From Glycine soja (lineage: Eukaryota; Streptophyta; Magnoliopsida; Fabales; Fabaceae), in assembly GCF_004193775.1 (NCBI RefSeq), contig NC_041007.1:25218676-25282675 (forward strand): 64,000 nt of DNA. The letters are read 5' to 3'. The stretch's first letter is position 1. Each line of letters opens with the position of its first letter. The translations under genes and the position numbers were made by a program. Positions 31,188 through 43,069 of this stretch are shown one piece after another. The notes under the pieces are model-generated. The model was not told the DNA's origin. It searched no databases and saw only the letters and a list, made by a program, of their open reading frames with translations.

Positions 31188-32133
31188 TGTAGAAGCAAGA
31201 TATTTTGATGTTTTGATGATGCCGAAGGATCAAGTGCTTCTAAGTTTTATTCGAGACAAGAAATCAAGATATATGATCAAGTTGATCTCTAGAATCTTAG
31301 GAAGAAGTTTCCAAATTGAAAAACAAAAGGTTTGACCAAAGAATTCTATCATTTCAAATTGAAATTTGCTCTCTGGTAATCGATTACCAGCAGTTGAAAA
31401 TGTTTTAATTCAAATTTTTAAAACCTATAATCGTTTACACAAGTCTTGTAATCGATTACCAGAGGGGATTTTCGGAAAAAAATTTCCAAGAGTCACATCT
31501 ATTCAAATGGTTTATGAATGGGCATCAAAGGTGGCTTGGAAGCACGAATTTAAAGAGAGTTTTCATTGCCCACAAAGTTTATCCTCTCAAAAGATTAAGA
31601 GTTTTTCTGAACTGAACTGTCTTATCCTCTCAAAAAGATTCCTTGGTCAACCACTTGCATATTCAATAAGGAATTTTGATTGGTCTTCATTGTACAATCT
31701 ATCTCTTTCAAGAGAGATTTCTTCTTCTCTTCTTCTTACTTCTGAAAAGGGATTAAGAGACCGAGAGTCTCTTGTTGTAGAGGATTCTTGAACACAAGGG
31801 AAGGGTTGTCCCTGTGTGGTTCAGACTTTGTAAAAGGAGTTTTACAAAGAGAGTGGAAAATCTCAAGTGGGTTTCTTGAGGACTGGACGTAGGCGCGGGA
31901 AGTGGCCGAACCAGTATAAATCAAGTTTGCATTCCTCTCTTCCTTTAAACTTCTTTTATTGCTATTTATCTTTTGCTTTAAAGAAGTTTATTTTGATTTG
32001 TCTTTTGAGTAATTCATGTTTAAGGGTGCATTGTTAATCCAAAAAGAAAGAGTGATAGTTCAATTGGGGAATAGTCTTTGCATCTTAATTCAACCCCCCC
32101 TTTCTTAAGATAACTGAGGCCATTTGTCCAACA
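31188..32133 (-). mobile_element. Copia-type solo LTR F2 (946 bp), TSD TCCTA
   Basis: The segment runs from TGTAGAAGCAAG to TGTCCAACA in plus coordinates and is flanked by TCCTA at 31183-31187 and 32134-32138. On the minus strand it starts TGTTGGACAAATGGCC, like F1 at 11695. It contains GGTAATCGATTACC at 31375-31388. It sits in element A just after gag. The partial LTR at 49651-50210 in B has the same right-hand flank. Confidence 0.9.
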
Positions 32134-32138
32134 TCCTA

Positions 32139-34121
32139 TTCTTGACAACTCGCTTCTCTAAGAAGACAAAATGAGGTCACATGAACGTCTATAATTTTAC
32201 TTGAAAACACAGTCAATCAAATGCCTTTTTATTTTTTATTTTGAAACTTATTTTTTTTGAACTTTACTCGTTGTTTTACGGCAACCCCACCAACGTGCAA
32301 GACGAGTAATCTCTGATTGAACGGTCTTGGAAGTCCAAACTCAAGAGCACATGCCGCTTGAGCAAACTGACCAATGGCTTGCACTTGAAAATCCTGATGA
32401 GTCATTAGAGACATCTAACAACAGCTTTCAAAATTGCCCCATGTGTGGCATCTCTTGTCAATGTCAGGATTTACACGCGATTCTCCTCAAATTTCAGCCA
32501 GCCCGTATCAATTAGACTTCACACTTTATGCTTCGGGGTCATACAATGCTCAATGGAATGCCCAGGGGCTCCTCCATGATAAGCACACGTTGCGTTCGAG
32601 TCGTATCCTTAGAAAAATGGAGGTTGAGGAAGCTTGCTTGGGGTTATGGCTACCATTGAATTATCGAGTGGATATGGGATCAAGTTTAGCATATGACAAC
32701 GGAATTTGGGGTGAACCCTACAGGCTTTTTGCTGCAAAATTCCTTTTTGTTGGTGTTTTTTGGTTTGTGCTAAAGGTGGTCTTCGTCATTGGAAGTGCAG
32801 TAGACAGGCTTTGTGGTTGATTTAGGGATGGCCTTTGTGGATAACTGGGTGGTGGGTAAGGAGGTTTGTTATTGGCTGAGTAATGACATTGTTGGGTTGG
32901 TGGGAAACTTGGCCGTATAGGAATGGCAGTCACAGCATGGGTTTCTCCCTCTTTCTCACCCTCTTTATTTGCCCCAGTTTTCTCAGTCGTCCTAGTAGGA
33001 TGATCAAATTTGCCTCTTTTCGGACCCACATTGATCCTTTCACTGGCGAAGACCAAATCTGCAAAGCTTTGAGGGTGCGCAGCCCACCATCTTTTCATAG
33101 TAGAGTACCGATAATGTGTCTACCATCACGATTATCATCTCCCTTTTTGCACATGTTCTGTAGTTGCATCCTATCCGGAACCATATCAGAATAGTACTGA
33201 TATTGCCTAACGAAGGCAACCATTAGGTCCTTCCAAGTATGCACTCGGGAAGGTTCCAAGTTAGTGTACCAGGTAACAACTACCCCAGTAAGACTTTCTT
33301 GGAAGAAATGTATTAGCAGTTCCTCATCTTTGCGTATGCCCTTATCTTCCGACAATACATCTTTGGATGGTTCTTGGGGCAAGTAGTCCCCTTGTACTTG
33401 TCAAAGTCCAGCACCTTGAACTTGGGAGGGGTGATGATATTGGGTACTAGGAACAACTCTTCTAGGTTAGCAAAGGCATAATCTTTACCTCCTTCAATGG
33501 CCCTGAGCCTTTCCTCTTTCCCATTTCTGCCATAGCATGAGGGTTTTTAACCGCTGTGGAATGTGAGGGTTGTGGTTGTGGGTGACACTGAGGGCCCTCC
33601 AAAGTGTTTTGCAGGGGTATACCACCAACTGCTTGCCCTTCAGTGGCATATCCGAGGCAAGGCTCGAAGTCGGCTAGATTGTGGTGGGGCATTCCATGTG
33701 TCTCCTCCATGGGTCGAAAGACATGTGCATGATCAGATTGAGGTTGTTGGCTCTTAATGAGTATGGGAGTGGAGTTATTGACATCCTCATTGGGAATGTA
33801 CGCCACATTGGGTGGTGTATAGTTTGGGAGGCAAGCCATATGGCGGGAAGGCGTGCTTGTTTTGAATTTGCACATCATGGGGTCATCCGTACTTCCTAAA
33901 TCTTTGCCTACCATATTTGAGGTTGGATGATTCATTTGCTTGAGGCCAGATGGGAGCATCGGGTTCACCTTAGCGACAGCGCTAGTAGCGGCAACTATAA
34001 CCGCGTTGGCTTCCATTATCTTCTTCATGCTCATCATGGCCTCCATCATTGTGGCCATTTGCTCTTTCATGGCCTCCATGTCGGCCTTCATCTTCTCTTG
34101 CACCTCCTCTGCTTCACCCAT
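32139..34121 (-). pseudogene. Gag of element A (Tat/Ogre-like), frameshifted
   Basis: Gag starts at the ATG at 34121 with MGEAEEVQEKMKADMEAM, a Met/Glu/Lys-rich coiled-coil-like N-terminus. The first frame ends at 33462. The capsid domain follows in another frame at about 33095-33440 (FDKYKGTTCPKNH, ELLIHFFQESLTGV, WYTNLEPSRVHTWKDL). A Pro/Gln-rich tail lies at 32718-33098, and a knuckle CAYHGGAPGHSIEHC is readable around 32560-32605. That knuckle form is typical of Tat/Ogre Gag. At least two frameshifts and several stops interrupt it. The coding sequence then meets the solo LTR at 32133, with no protease or RT beyond. The particle-forming role is known for the family; this copy is not translatable as one protein. 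Confidence 0.85.
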
Positions 34122-35312
34122 TACTCTAGCTCTAGCACGAGTTCGGTAAGGGCGCCGTAAAGCGTGTCCTTTTCTTTTTTATAACAATGATTAAGTTCAT
34201 TTTATTTTATTTTATTTTATTTTTCAAGGAAAGAATGCAATGAGCAATGCAACCAATGAAAAGCATGGATGTATGCGAATGATGTACAGTTGAAGTATTG
34301 CGAATTTTTACGCAGGATATTGGGTTGAATCAATTTAGATTTTCAACATGATCCTTGACATCTTTGTCAAGGTGAAACTGGAAGTAACAAGGACATCAAC
34401 AATCCTAAATATGTTTGGCAGTAGACGAAGCAGTGATGTGACTCGATTCATCTTTTGCCCCAATTTTGCAAGACGGTTACTTCCATATTTCAACTTGACT
34501 TGATGAACCTTTTTATAAAAGCATGAGCTTGGTTCAACCCTATAATCCAAGGAATGGCAATTCTGATCGCCAATACTTCAACAACATCTCATAGGGATGA
34601 ATGACTCAGGCATACTTTAAGCTATGCATGGAAAATGTAATTATGAAATTGAGATGCCCGAAGAAACACCATTTCCTAGTTAACCATGCATTAGGTACCA
34701 TGTTCAATTATTTTGTTTTGTTGTTGTGTGTTTTTTTTTTTTAGAAATGGGTTTATAATCCCAACATGGTTGGCTCATGGTGCCTAACACATGCAACTAA
34801 GAATGTAGTGTGAAGTTTCACGCTTCCCCTTTTTTGTTTTTTGTTTTGTAGAGGAAAACGCAAGGATGAGCAAACATGAAAACAAATGGTATGCAATTTT
34901 GCAGATCAAAAAGTTTGTTGAACGCATATGCATGATGATGCCATGACTCATGCAAAATGTGAGGCTGTAATATGATAACAGACAAATGCAGGAACGATAT
35001 GTTCATTATGATGCCATGAAGAGATGTTTATGCGATGCATGATATGAATGCATTTACGGACACGAGAGCCCGAAAAATTATCTCTTCTTACTTGCGCATT
35101 TGGGGGCGCAGTGCCCTATGTGTACAGTTAAGAAGGTGATATGGACCTTCCGGCTTCCCGTGACAAAGGACGAGACCAACATACAATGCATGCTAGAGAT
35201 AAAATGCGGGAGTGACTTGATTCGCACTGATTTTTGGAGTAAAAACGTGGGATAAATTCATCTTATTCAAAAAGTTATAACTAGTCAAGATCTGAGCGAC
35301 AATACAAACTTC
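34122..35312 (-). other. Noncoding spacer between ORF1 and gag in A
   Basis: No credible frame is seen. It corresponds to 45904-48186 of B without the SIRE1 solo LTR; the B insertion site matches about 34735-34745 here. In Ogre elements this interval precedes gag-pol. Confidence 0.5.
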
Positions 35313-37184
35313 CTAGCGGTTTCTAATCATATGGTCCATTAAGTCTATCATATGCTGACAATAGCTGAGAAGTCTGTGGATCTCCTCGGGGGCGGAGTAG
35401 GTGTCCGCCATTGCCTTGGCCTTGGCTAACAATCGGGGAAGTTCTTGACTCCTGTTCAAAGTAAGAGCAAATCGGTCCATCCTCATTGCTGCCTCTTGGT
35501 GCAATGAATCAATTACCCTTTCCCTTGCTTCCCTTTCTACTGATATCTTGGCGTACTCATCCTCTAGCCTTTGCTCGTGAGTCGCCACTAGATTTAGCTT
35601 CTCTTTGCACTCATCGATGATGGCCCACATATTCCCTTCAGTCTCGCTTAACTGTTGGGACAAATATCTTTTCGACCTAAGGCAAGCCTTTAGCTCGTCC
35701 TTCAAGATCATGCCTTTGACCCGTGATGATTCCTTTCACCTCTTCGGAGCTTGAGCTCACTATTGCTGCCCTATAAAGCCCCTCGAAACTTTGCTTTGGT
35801 CGTGTTCTTCCTTTCGGGCCTTCTTGGTTTCTCATTCCAAGGCTTCATCGGTGGCCATATTGACGTCCCTTAGTTCATCATACTCTCTTCAGACTTTGAT
35901 GGCTATGGACTTGAACTTCTCTTTGACTAACCGGGCTCTTTCAAGCTTTGCCTTTAGCGCTTGTACCTCATCACTTTCTTCCGAAGCTTTAACCTCATTG
36001 TCTCTCACAGTCTTTAGATTTGGGAGCCAATCCAATCCTTGTGTCCGGACTCTCAGCCACTTATGATAGCCGCCGATGATCCCATTACTGCTTCCCCTAA
36101 GCTCTCTGTCCTTTCTTCATGCCGCATCCCATGCCTTGCGAACTCCTTGGAGTACCCTTGCGTTGTGGTCACTGAAACCCCGTGCGATGAAAGGCGTGAT
36201 GCTTTCGTCTGATGGCACTCCTCTCATGGGGTAGCCATGCTGTCTTATGGCGAGGACGGGATTATAATTAATACAACCCCTTGTTCCCATCAAGGGAACA
36301 TTTGGACATCCTTCGCATGAAGATAGAATCCTGATTCTTCCTTCCTTCTAGCGAGGGAACCAATTAACAGACGCCCCTCCATGCTAGCCAAGAGTTGGTC
36401 CCAATTCGCCTTTCCTTTTTTGACGCACGAGCGGTGACCTTGTAGCGGATAGACGGGCCTACCTTCTTGGAGAAAAAGGTGTGAAACCAGCCACACATAG
36501 AGAGCCAGTGCACAACAAACAATTCTTGCGCCGCTCTTTTCACATCCCCAGTCGAACGTGTCATACATGGCCAAAATGGCGACGACCGGGCTTTCCTTGC
36601 CATGATGAAAGGCGAGGAAAGCGTCAATCACTGCTAGGTCCACTAACCCTTCCATATTTGGAAAGAGGACACCTCCAAAGATCAAAAGCGCCAAGATGTC
36701 AATAAAAGAAGCCCATTCGCCTTGATTTTGCCAAGGCCTTTGCCCTTTCCTCCAAACACTTCCTTGGTACTCCGACTACTCCATTTCTGTTTTGCTTTAC
36801 ACGGTCCAACTCTTGTGCTGAGATTTTCACTACCTTGGCAACTCTTGTCATGGAGGGATAGAACCCAGAGAAAAGATATGGCTTCCTTCCTCCCAGTGGG
36901 CATCGCAGGATTTCTTCAAACTCTTTCACAGTCGGCACTAGCTGGAAGTCCTCAAATGTGAAGCACCTTAGGGGTTGGTCATAATACTGGGCAAGGAATG
37001 CAATCGGTTTCATGGAGACTTCTACCCTAGCTAGGTCCCAAATCTTACCATAGGCTTTGCGGAAGGCTTGCCGTTGAAGTTGACCCATTAATTGCCCCAA
37101 CTCTCGTAAACTAGTGACCTCTAAGCTCTTGATTTTGACTTGATAGAACCTCTTTTTAAGCGAAGGCTTTTGACTTGATCCCAT
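35313..37184 (-). pseudogene. ORF1 of Tat/Ogre-like element A
   Basis: The ATG at 37184 opens MGSSQKPSLKKRFYQ. The first frame (to 36699) includes QYYDQPLRCFTFEDFQLVPT and CPLGGRKPYLFSGF. The second (36694-36290) includes FGGVLFPNMEGLVDLAVIDA and LYVWLVSHLF. The C-terminal part (35711-35313) is helical and charged and ends RLLSYCQHMIDLMDHMIRN. An ORF upstream of gag of unknown function is a defining trait of Ogre elements, and this sequence recalls a plant-mobile-domain-like or DUF7745-type family; the name is from memory. Frameshifts near 36690 and 36290 and stops in 35711-36290 break it. B carries the same protein at 44029-45903, less damaged at its N-terminus. Confidence 0.75.
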
Positions 37185-38028
37185 GTTTTACTAAAGTGAA
37201 ATAAAATCTAGTGCGAATCAAAACTCCGACATCTATCATGGGTGGAATGGATGAATGTATGAAGAAATGCATATGACACAGATGCAATTTACGAATACGG
37301 GAGCCCGAGAAACTATCTCCTTCTTAGATACAACGTCTAGGGGTAGCAAAGTGCCCCAACGTATGTATTTAAAACGGTGACACGGACCCTTCGTTGGTTT
37401 GTTTACAGAGGGGATCAAGACAGAACCCATGTGCGATGCATATGCGAAAGGCGCAACACGGGAATGTACATAGTATGACAATACTCACTGGATATAAGCA
37501 AAAGGGTATATGACACTTATGCATGGTAGTGTGAAAAATGGCACGCAGCGTGTTTGCTCCGTGCCCCTATTTAAGGGACCTATAAGGGAGAGAGCTAACT
37601 AGGCTTTTAGTAATAACCCCCAAGGTAGTCATATCTCTCTTGATGGTTTCTAGAGGTATCATCCCCTTCGAAGAACATACTGCAGCAGTAGGGACTACTA
37701 GCAACAATATGTTTTCAAAGAGAAAAACTCTAGATGAGGGTTCACTGTAATCAAGCAAGTCGGAGACCTAGCATGATCACGGATTCACCTCCATTCCTTA
37801 TGTTCCCACGAACCCGGGTATAGGGCCCATTTTCAACTCACCGTGTGTGCAAATAGTGTTAGTGTTTGTGTGCATTAAATGAATAAATATTTACCTCATG
37901 CATACAAAAATGCACTAAAAGCATCAAAGAGTTATATATACAAGAACATAATAAAGGGAAACCAACAAAGGAGTAAGTCATGGCAAAACTTTGCATAAGA
38001 TTAAATGGCCTAACTCTCTAAAAACATT
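37185..38028 (-). other. Untranslated leader of element A
   Basis: About 840 bp between PBS and ORF1, homologous to 43171-44028 of B. There is no conserved frame. It would be the transcript leader. Confidence 0.5.
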
Positions 38029-38045
38029 CCCCGGTGGAGTCGCCA
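38029..38045 (-). other. PBS of element A, tRNA-Arg type
   Basis: The minus strand reads TGGCGACTCCACCGGGG, two bases inside the LTR end at 38048. Ogre elements prime from tRNA-Arg with a TGGCGACTCCACTGGGG-type site; one base differs here. Confidence 0.85.
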
Positions 38046-38047
38046 AC

Positions 38048-39520
38048 TGTCGCAACCTACTCTCCGTCCCAAGGGACGACAACCTTTAATCGAATGTGCA
38101 AACATGACTTTGATTTTTTATGTCTTTATATCCTTTATACCCTTTTTATATTTTTCCTCTTTTTGTGGTCGACAAGGGTGTTTCCCTTTGCTCCTACGTA
38201 TTCCTCAATTGCGATGAGGAAATCAGACCTACGTAGTTCTTTTTTATCAAGTGATTTCTTTTTTACTTAAGAGGTGATCATTTTAAGGCGTTGGACCTTG
38301 AAAATGATCCTTTTTACTTAGTAAGAAATTGAAATGACAGACTTCAAAAACCTATTTTTATGGACGAGCTTGACTAGGCGAGTTGATTTTAGCCTTAGTT
38401 TCACTTTAGTTATTAATCAATTCAATTAAGAATGAGAAATCCCAAAGAGAAAACGTCCGATTGATTTTTCGCTTTATTTTACTAAAAGATATTTTTTTTT
38501 ATTATTATATTATTATTTTACCTCTTTTTGATTTCCAACGTGGTTACGGCACGACCGAACGGTCGGAATTCGTTTTAACCGAAGTTAACGGATAATACAA
38601 TTCAAACGTTCGGTGGATATTTATTTTATTTTTAGGTTAAGCGAGAAATGACTTAAATAAAATGGCTTAAGCACGTCAAAAGGAGGTATAAAAAGTAAAT
38701 GAAATGAGAATAAAAATACACGAAACACAATGTGGACCACCACGGGTACATAGAATGAATCGAAAAGCTTAGTTCGAGGTACTTACCCGTTGAAGATCGA
38801 AGAACGATGAAGAACGAATGAAGAACGTCGAAGAACGGTCGAAACCTTTGCGAAATTCCTCACGGAAAACGTTACGGAAACATTTCGGAAGCTCCTCAGC
38901 TTAGATTTTCTTCACGGAAACAATTTTTCCAAGCAAATTCGAAAGGGAGAGAAGTGCCTAAGGGGCTGAACCCTTTTCCTTCTCACTTCCTCCCCTATTT
39001 ATAGCAAAATAGGGGAGATGCTTGCCGCCCAGCTCGCCCAGGCGAGCTCAGCTCGCCCAGGCGAACAGGGTTGCTTCCTCCAGAAGCAACAACCTTCTGG
39101 AGGAATCTTCTGGAGGGCCCAAGTGGGCCTGGTTGCTATTTGCACCCCCAGTTTTACTAAGTACACCCCCCTCTGCTTTTTTTTTGGTGATTCTTTTTTC
39201 GTAAAGTTACGGAAACTTACGAATTTCGTAACGATACTTGTTTTCTTTCCGTAATGTTACGGAACCTTCGGATTACATAATCATCCCCTTTTTGACTTAC
39301 GGAATGTTACGGAACCTCACTAATTATGCAACAATGCTTACATTTGATTTCCGGGGTGTCACGGAACCTTACGGATTGTGCATCAATATTTTCTTTTGTT
39401 TTCCGGCATGTCCCGGAATTTCACAAATTGCCTAATGATGGGTGCCAAGCACCTTACAAGGACCAAACAAAGGTCGCATGTCATCAAGCAAAGGTCCCTG
39501 GACGAAATTAGGGTATGACA
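38048..39520 (-). repeat. 5' LTR (1473 bp) of element A
   Basis: It is nearly colinear with the 3' LTR at 13896-15535 but lacks about 170 bp at the U5 end, where GTCCCTTGGGACGG joins directly to AGAGTAGG. It has an extra GCTCGCCCAGGCGAGC near-palindrome copy at about 39031-39062. A TATA box lies near 38994-39005. Many small differences from the 3' LTR show an older insertion than SIRE1. Confidence 0.9.
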
Positions 39521-39525
39521 GTGTC

Positions 39526-39955
39526 CTCTTAGCAGTAGCAGTATTCTGTCTCGTCTGTGTCCCGCCTGCCTCATTAGCCTCATAAACAAATGGCTCAGGG
39601 ACTATGGCCTCGGAGGATGCATCCTCCACCTGCTGAGGTACCTGAGCTATGGGACCTCCACCTTCCCTCACAAGAGAAGGTTGGGCTCCTGGCCAGGCTA
39701 CCTTCTCCATAAATGCTCCACTATCATAATGGGTCTTTGTAGAGCCACATCCTGTAGGCGCTGCATTATCAATATGTGCCCCTAATATAGACTCTAAACC
39801 ATGGACTCTATGCACTGTGAGCCCTGGGTAGATGGGTTTGGAGGTGCTGGTGCTGGGGTAGTAGATGTGGATGGAGCTGGTGGAGTAGAAGAAGAAGGAA
39901 CATCAGCTAGTCTTGCCCTTGCCTTCCTTGCCCCTCTGAAATTAACTGTAAGATC
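39526..39955 (-). pseudogene. Athila env-like ORF fragment, split by element A
   Basis: On the minus strand a basic RGARKARARLAD-like start is followed by a Pro/Ser/Thr-rich stretch, a frame break near 39815, and then KVAWPGAQPSLV and an acidic EPFVYEANEAGG segment. The frame continues at 13895-13838 after element A. It resembles the env-like remnant of C1 (EKVAWPEAQ). Left of it in its own direction the sequence joins a gag fragment in the opposite orientation, so it is itself part of a rearranged element. Confidence 0.5.
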
Positions 39956-39959
39956 ACCC

Positions 39960-41357
39960 AAATTCTAGTCTAAGACTGCAGAAGGAAAAGCAGCCATCTC
40001 TTCTTTTTACCAATTTCCAGATGAATCCCTAAGTGAGGCCTTAGAAAGATTACGTGGTCTATTGAGAAAGACACCCACTCACGTATTCTTCGAACCGATT
40101 CAGCTCAACATTTTTATTGATGGGTTAAGGCCACAGTCTAAGCAGCTATTAGACGCTTCTACTGATGAAAGATAAAGTTGAAGACCCCTGAAGAATCCAT
40201 GGATCTTATTGAAAATATGGCTGCAAGTGGCATTGCTATTCTCAGAGATAGAGCCCACATACCAACAAAGAAAAGTCTTCTGGAACTTACATCACAAGAT
40301 GTGTTGTTGGCACAAAACAAGTTGTTGTCCAAGCAATTGGAAGCATTTATCGAAACACTAAGTAAGTTGCCAACTCAAATACATTCTGCACAATCTTTAC
40401 CATCTATTGTTTTGTAGGTTGCAGGGTGTGCCATCTGTGGTGGAGCTCACAATTCTGGCTGCTGTATCCCCAATGAAGAAACAACTCATGAAGTCAATTA
40501 TGTGGGGAACCAGCGAAGGAAAAATTTCAATGCAGGTGGATATTCCGTGTTTCAACATGGCCAGCCATATAATTCACAGCAGGGACAATGGAGGAATCAC
40601 CCTAGTAAGCAATTCAACAGAGACCAGGGTGGTCCATCTACAAGGCCACAACAGCAAGGACCTTGTCTCTATGATCGAACAACAAAGTTGGAAGAGACTC
40701 TAGCACAATTTATGCAAGTATCTATGTCAAACCATAAGAGCACAGAGTCCGCCATAAAGAATTTGGAGGTCCAAGTGGGACAGCTGGAAAAACAGTTGGC
40801 GGATAGGTCGTTAAGCAGCTTTAGTGCTAACACTGAGAAGAATCTGAAGGAAGAATGTAAAGTTGTAATGACAAGGAGCATAATGGCAATTCATGCTGAT
40901 GAAGGTAGAGCTGAAGAGAAGGTGGAGGGATATAAACAACAGTCGGCAGCTAAGCCGACATTGGAACCAGTTTCTGATCTTATTGAACTTGAGGAAGTTG
41001 TGGAAGACGAAGATGACCTACAAGAGAGAGAGACACCAATAAAAGAGAGTGAAATAGGAATAAAGATGAAGGAAGAACAAGAAAAAGAAAAAGAAAAAAA
41101 TCAGAAAAATGAAAAAGAAAAAGAGAAGGTTGATGAGGAGAAAAAGAAGAGGAAGAGTGAGGTTTCAAGAGAGAAAAAGAGAGAGATTACTTCAGCAGAA
41201 GGCAAGGAAGTACCATATCCATTGGTACCTTCCAAGAAGGATAAAGAGCGACACTTAGCCAGATTTCTTGACATCTTCAAGAAGTTGGAGATCACTTTGC
41301 CTTTTGGAGCAGCTCTCCAACAGATGCCACTCTATGCCAAATTTTTAAAAGACATGT
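39960..41357 (+). pseudogene. Athila-like gag fragment C2, interrupted by element B
   Basis: This plus-strand gag is homologous to that of C1. It begins inside the capsid domain (KTAEGKAAISSFYQFPDES, LRGLLRKTPTH) and breaks frame near 40170. The frame 40502-41446 then encodes QFMQVSMSNHKSTES, a coiled-coil-like VQVGQLEKQLAD segment, a long Lys/Glu-rich tail, YPLVPSKKDKERHLARFLDI and LYAKFLKDML. After MLYAKFLKDM-type sequence the frame runs into element B's LTR at 41358, so the last 30 codons or so of that frame are LTR, not gag. The protease part should lie beyond B, outside the window. A knuckle CAICGGAHNSGCC is readable near 40427-40465. Confidence 0.8.
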
Positions 41358-42767
41358 TGTCATACCCTAATTTCGTCGGGGGACCATCCGTTGCTAGGAT
41401 GCGACCCTCGTTTGACCACTTCGAGGTATTTGAAACCCATCGTTAGGCAATTTGTGAAGTTCCGAGACATGCCGGAAGCCAAAAGGAAAGCGTTGTAGCA
41501 CAATCCGTGAAGTTTCGTGACATGCCGGAAATTAAAAGGAAGTGTTAATGTGCAATCCGTAAAGTTCCGTAACGTTCGGGAAGGCAAAAAAAGGATGATT
41601 ACGTAATCCATAAGGTTCCGCAACATTACGGAAAGAAAACAAGTATCATTACGAAATTCGTAAGTTTTCGTAACTTTACGAAAAAAGAATCACCAAAAAA
41701 GGCAGGGGGTGTATTTAGTAAAAATGGGGGTGCAAATAGCAACCAGGCCCACTTGGGCCTTCCAGGATGTTCCTCCAGAAGGCAGTTGCTTCTGGAGGAA
41801 GCAACCTAGCTCGCCTGGGCGAGCTGGGTGGCAAGCTCCTCCCCTATTTTCCTATAAATAGGGGGAGGAGTGAAGGAGAAAAATGTTCAGCCCTTCTGGT
41901 ATTTCGAGATCACTTGAAATTAGTGAAAAAAATTGTTTCCGTGAAGAAAATCCAAGCTGAGGCGCTTCCGTAATGTTTTCGTGGGTGATTTCGCGAAGAT
42001 TTTCAACCGTTCTTCGATGCTCTTCGTTCGTTCTTCGTCGTTCTTCGGTCTTCAACCGGTAAGTTCCTGAAATCGAACTTTTCAATTCATTCTATGTACC
42101 CTTGGTGGTCCCCATTTGTTTCGCGTACTTTTATTTTCGTTTCATTTAGTTTTCGTGCCCCCTTTTGACGTGCTTTAGTCATTTACTTAAGTCATTTTAT
42201 CGCATAATCAAAAAATAAAATTAATTTCCACCGATCATTTGAATTGTAATATCCGCTAATTTCTGTTAAAATGAAATTCGACCGTTTGGTCATGTCGTAA
42301 CCACGCTGGAATCAAAAAAGAGGTAAAATAATAAGATAATAATAAAAAAATATCTTTTAGTAAAATAAAACAAAAAAATCAATCGGACGTTTCCCTTTGG
42401 GATTTTTCTTTCTTAATTGAATTGACTAATAACCAAAGTGAAACTAAGGCTAAAATCAATTCATAAACCAAACTTTTTGTCAACGCCTAAAAAAGCCATT
42501 TTTAAAGTTCCAACGCCTTGAAATGGTCTTTTCCGCTTTTATTGGTTAAATGTAGATTTCTAAAAGCCTAAAATCAATATGTAACTTTGTTACCTCTTTC
42601 AAAAATAAAGAAATCATTAAGGGTCCAATGCCTTAATGTTTTCTCACTTTTCAAATGAATCAAAAGATTGTCTAATGGTCCAAACGCCTTAAATGACCTT
42701 TCATTCAATAAAAACATATCTTGCAAAAAAGGATAAAAAATAACTTAACCAAAACGCTTTGTCAATG

Positions 42768-42827
42768 AAAGAACTACGTAGGTCTGATTTCCTCATCACA
42801 AATTGAGGAATATGTAGGAGCAAAGGG
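42768..42827. repeat. TACGTA inverted repeat in LTR of B
   Basis: CTACGTAGG and a decayed TATGTAGG flank TTCCTCA and TGAGGAA arms. It is the same block as in the LTRs of A, in the opposite orientation. Confidence 0.65.
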
Positions 42828-43069
42828 AAACACCCTTGTCGACCACAAAAAGATAAAATATATAAAAGGCATAGGAACGTGAAAAAGGGAAAGGAACATA
42901 AATTGAAGTCATATTTGCTCATTTGATTAAAGGTTGCCGTCTCATGTGACGGACGTGTGGGGTGCTAATATCTTCCCCGTGCATAAATACAACTCCCGAA
43001 CCTTTCACTTAAAGTTCATAGATCACGTCTTTTCCGGTTTTTCTGACGTTTTCCTCAAATAAACATTGG

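Larger units (their letters stand above)
13896..39520 (-). mobile_element. Element A: pol-less Tat/Ogre-like retrotransposon with nested insertions
   Basis: The element has LTRs at 13896-15535 (3') and 38048-39520 (5'), a tRNA-Arg-type PBS, a polypurine tract, ORF1 and gag, and is flanked by GTGTC at 13891-13895 and 39521-39525. Without its nested SIRE1 and copia solo LTR it is about 14.8 kb. I can find no RT, RNase H or integrase in it on either strand. The PBS type and the extra ORF upstream of gag are hallmarks of the Ogre group of the Tat lineage. A diverged second copy, element B, lies at 41358-56330. Movement would need enzymes from an autonomous relative; that is inference. Confidence 0.8.

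Noticed and set aside
31366..31791. 141-codon frame on the plus strand
   Set aside because: It lies inside the copia solo LTR, shows no domain, and is not kept in F1 or F3.
36290..36705. Host gene encoding a plant-mobile-domain protein
   Set aside because: The sequence is part of ORF1 of element A, with LTR, PBS and gag in the expected order and a second copy in B.
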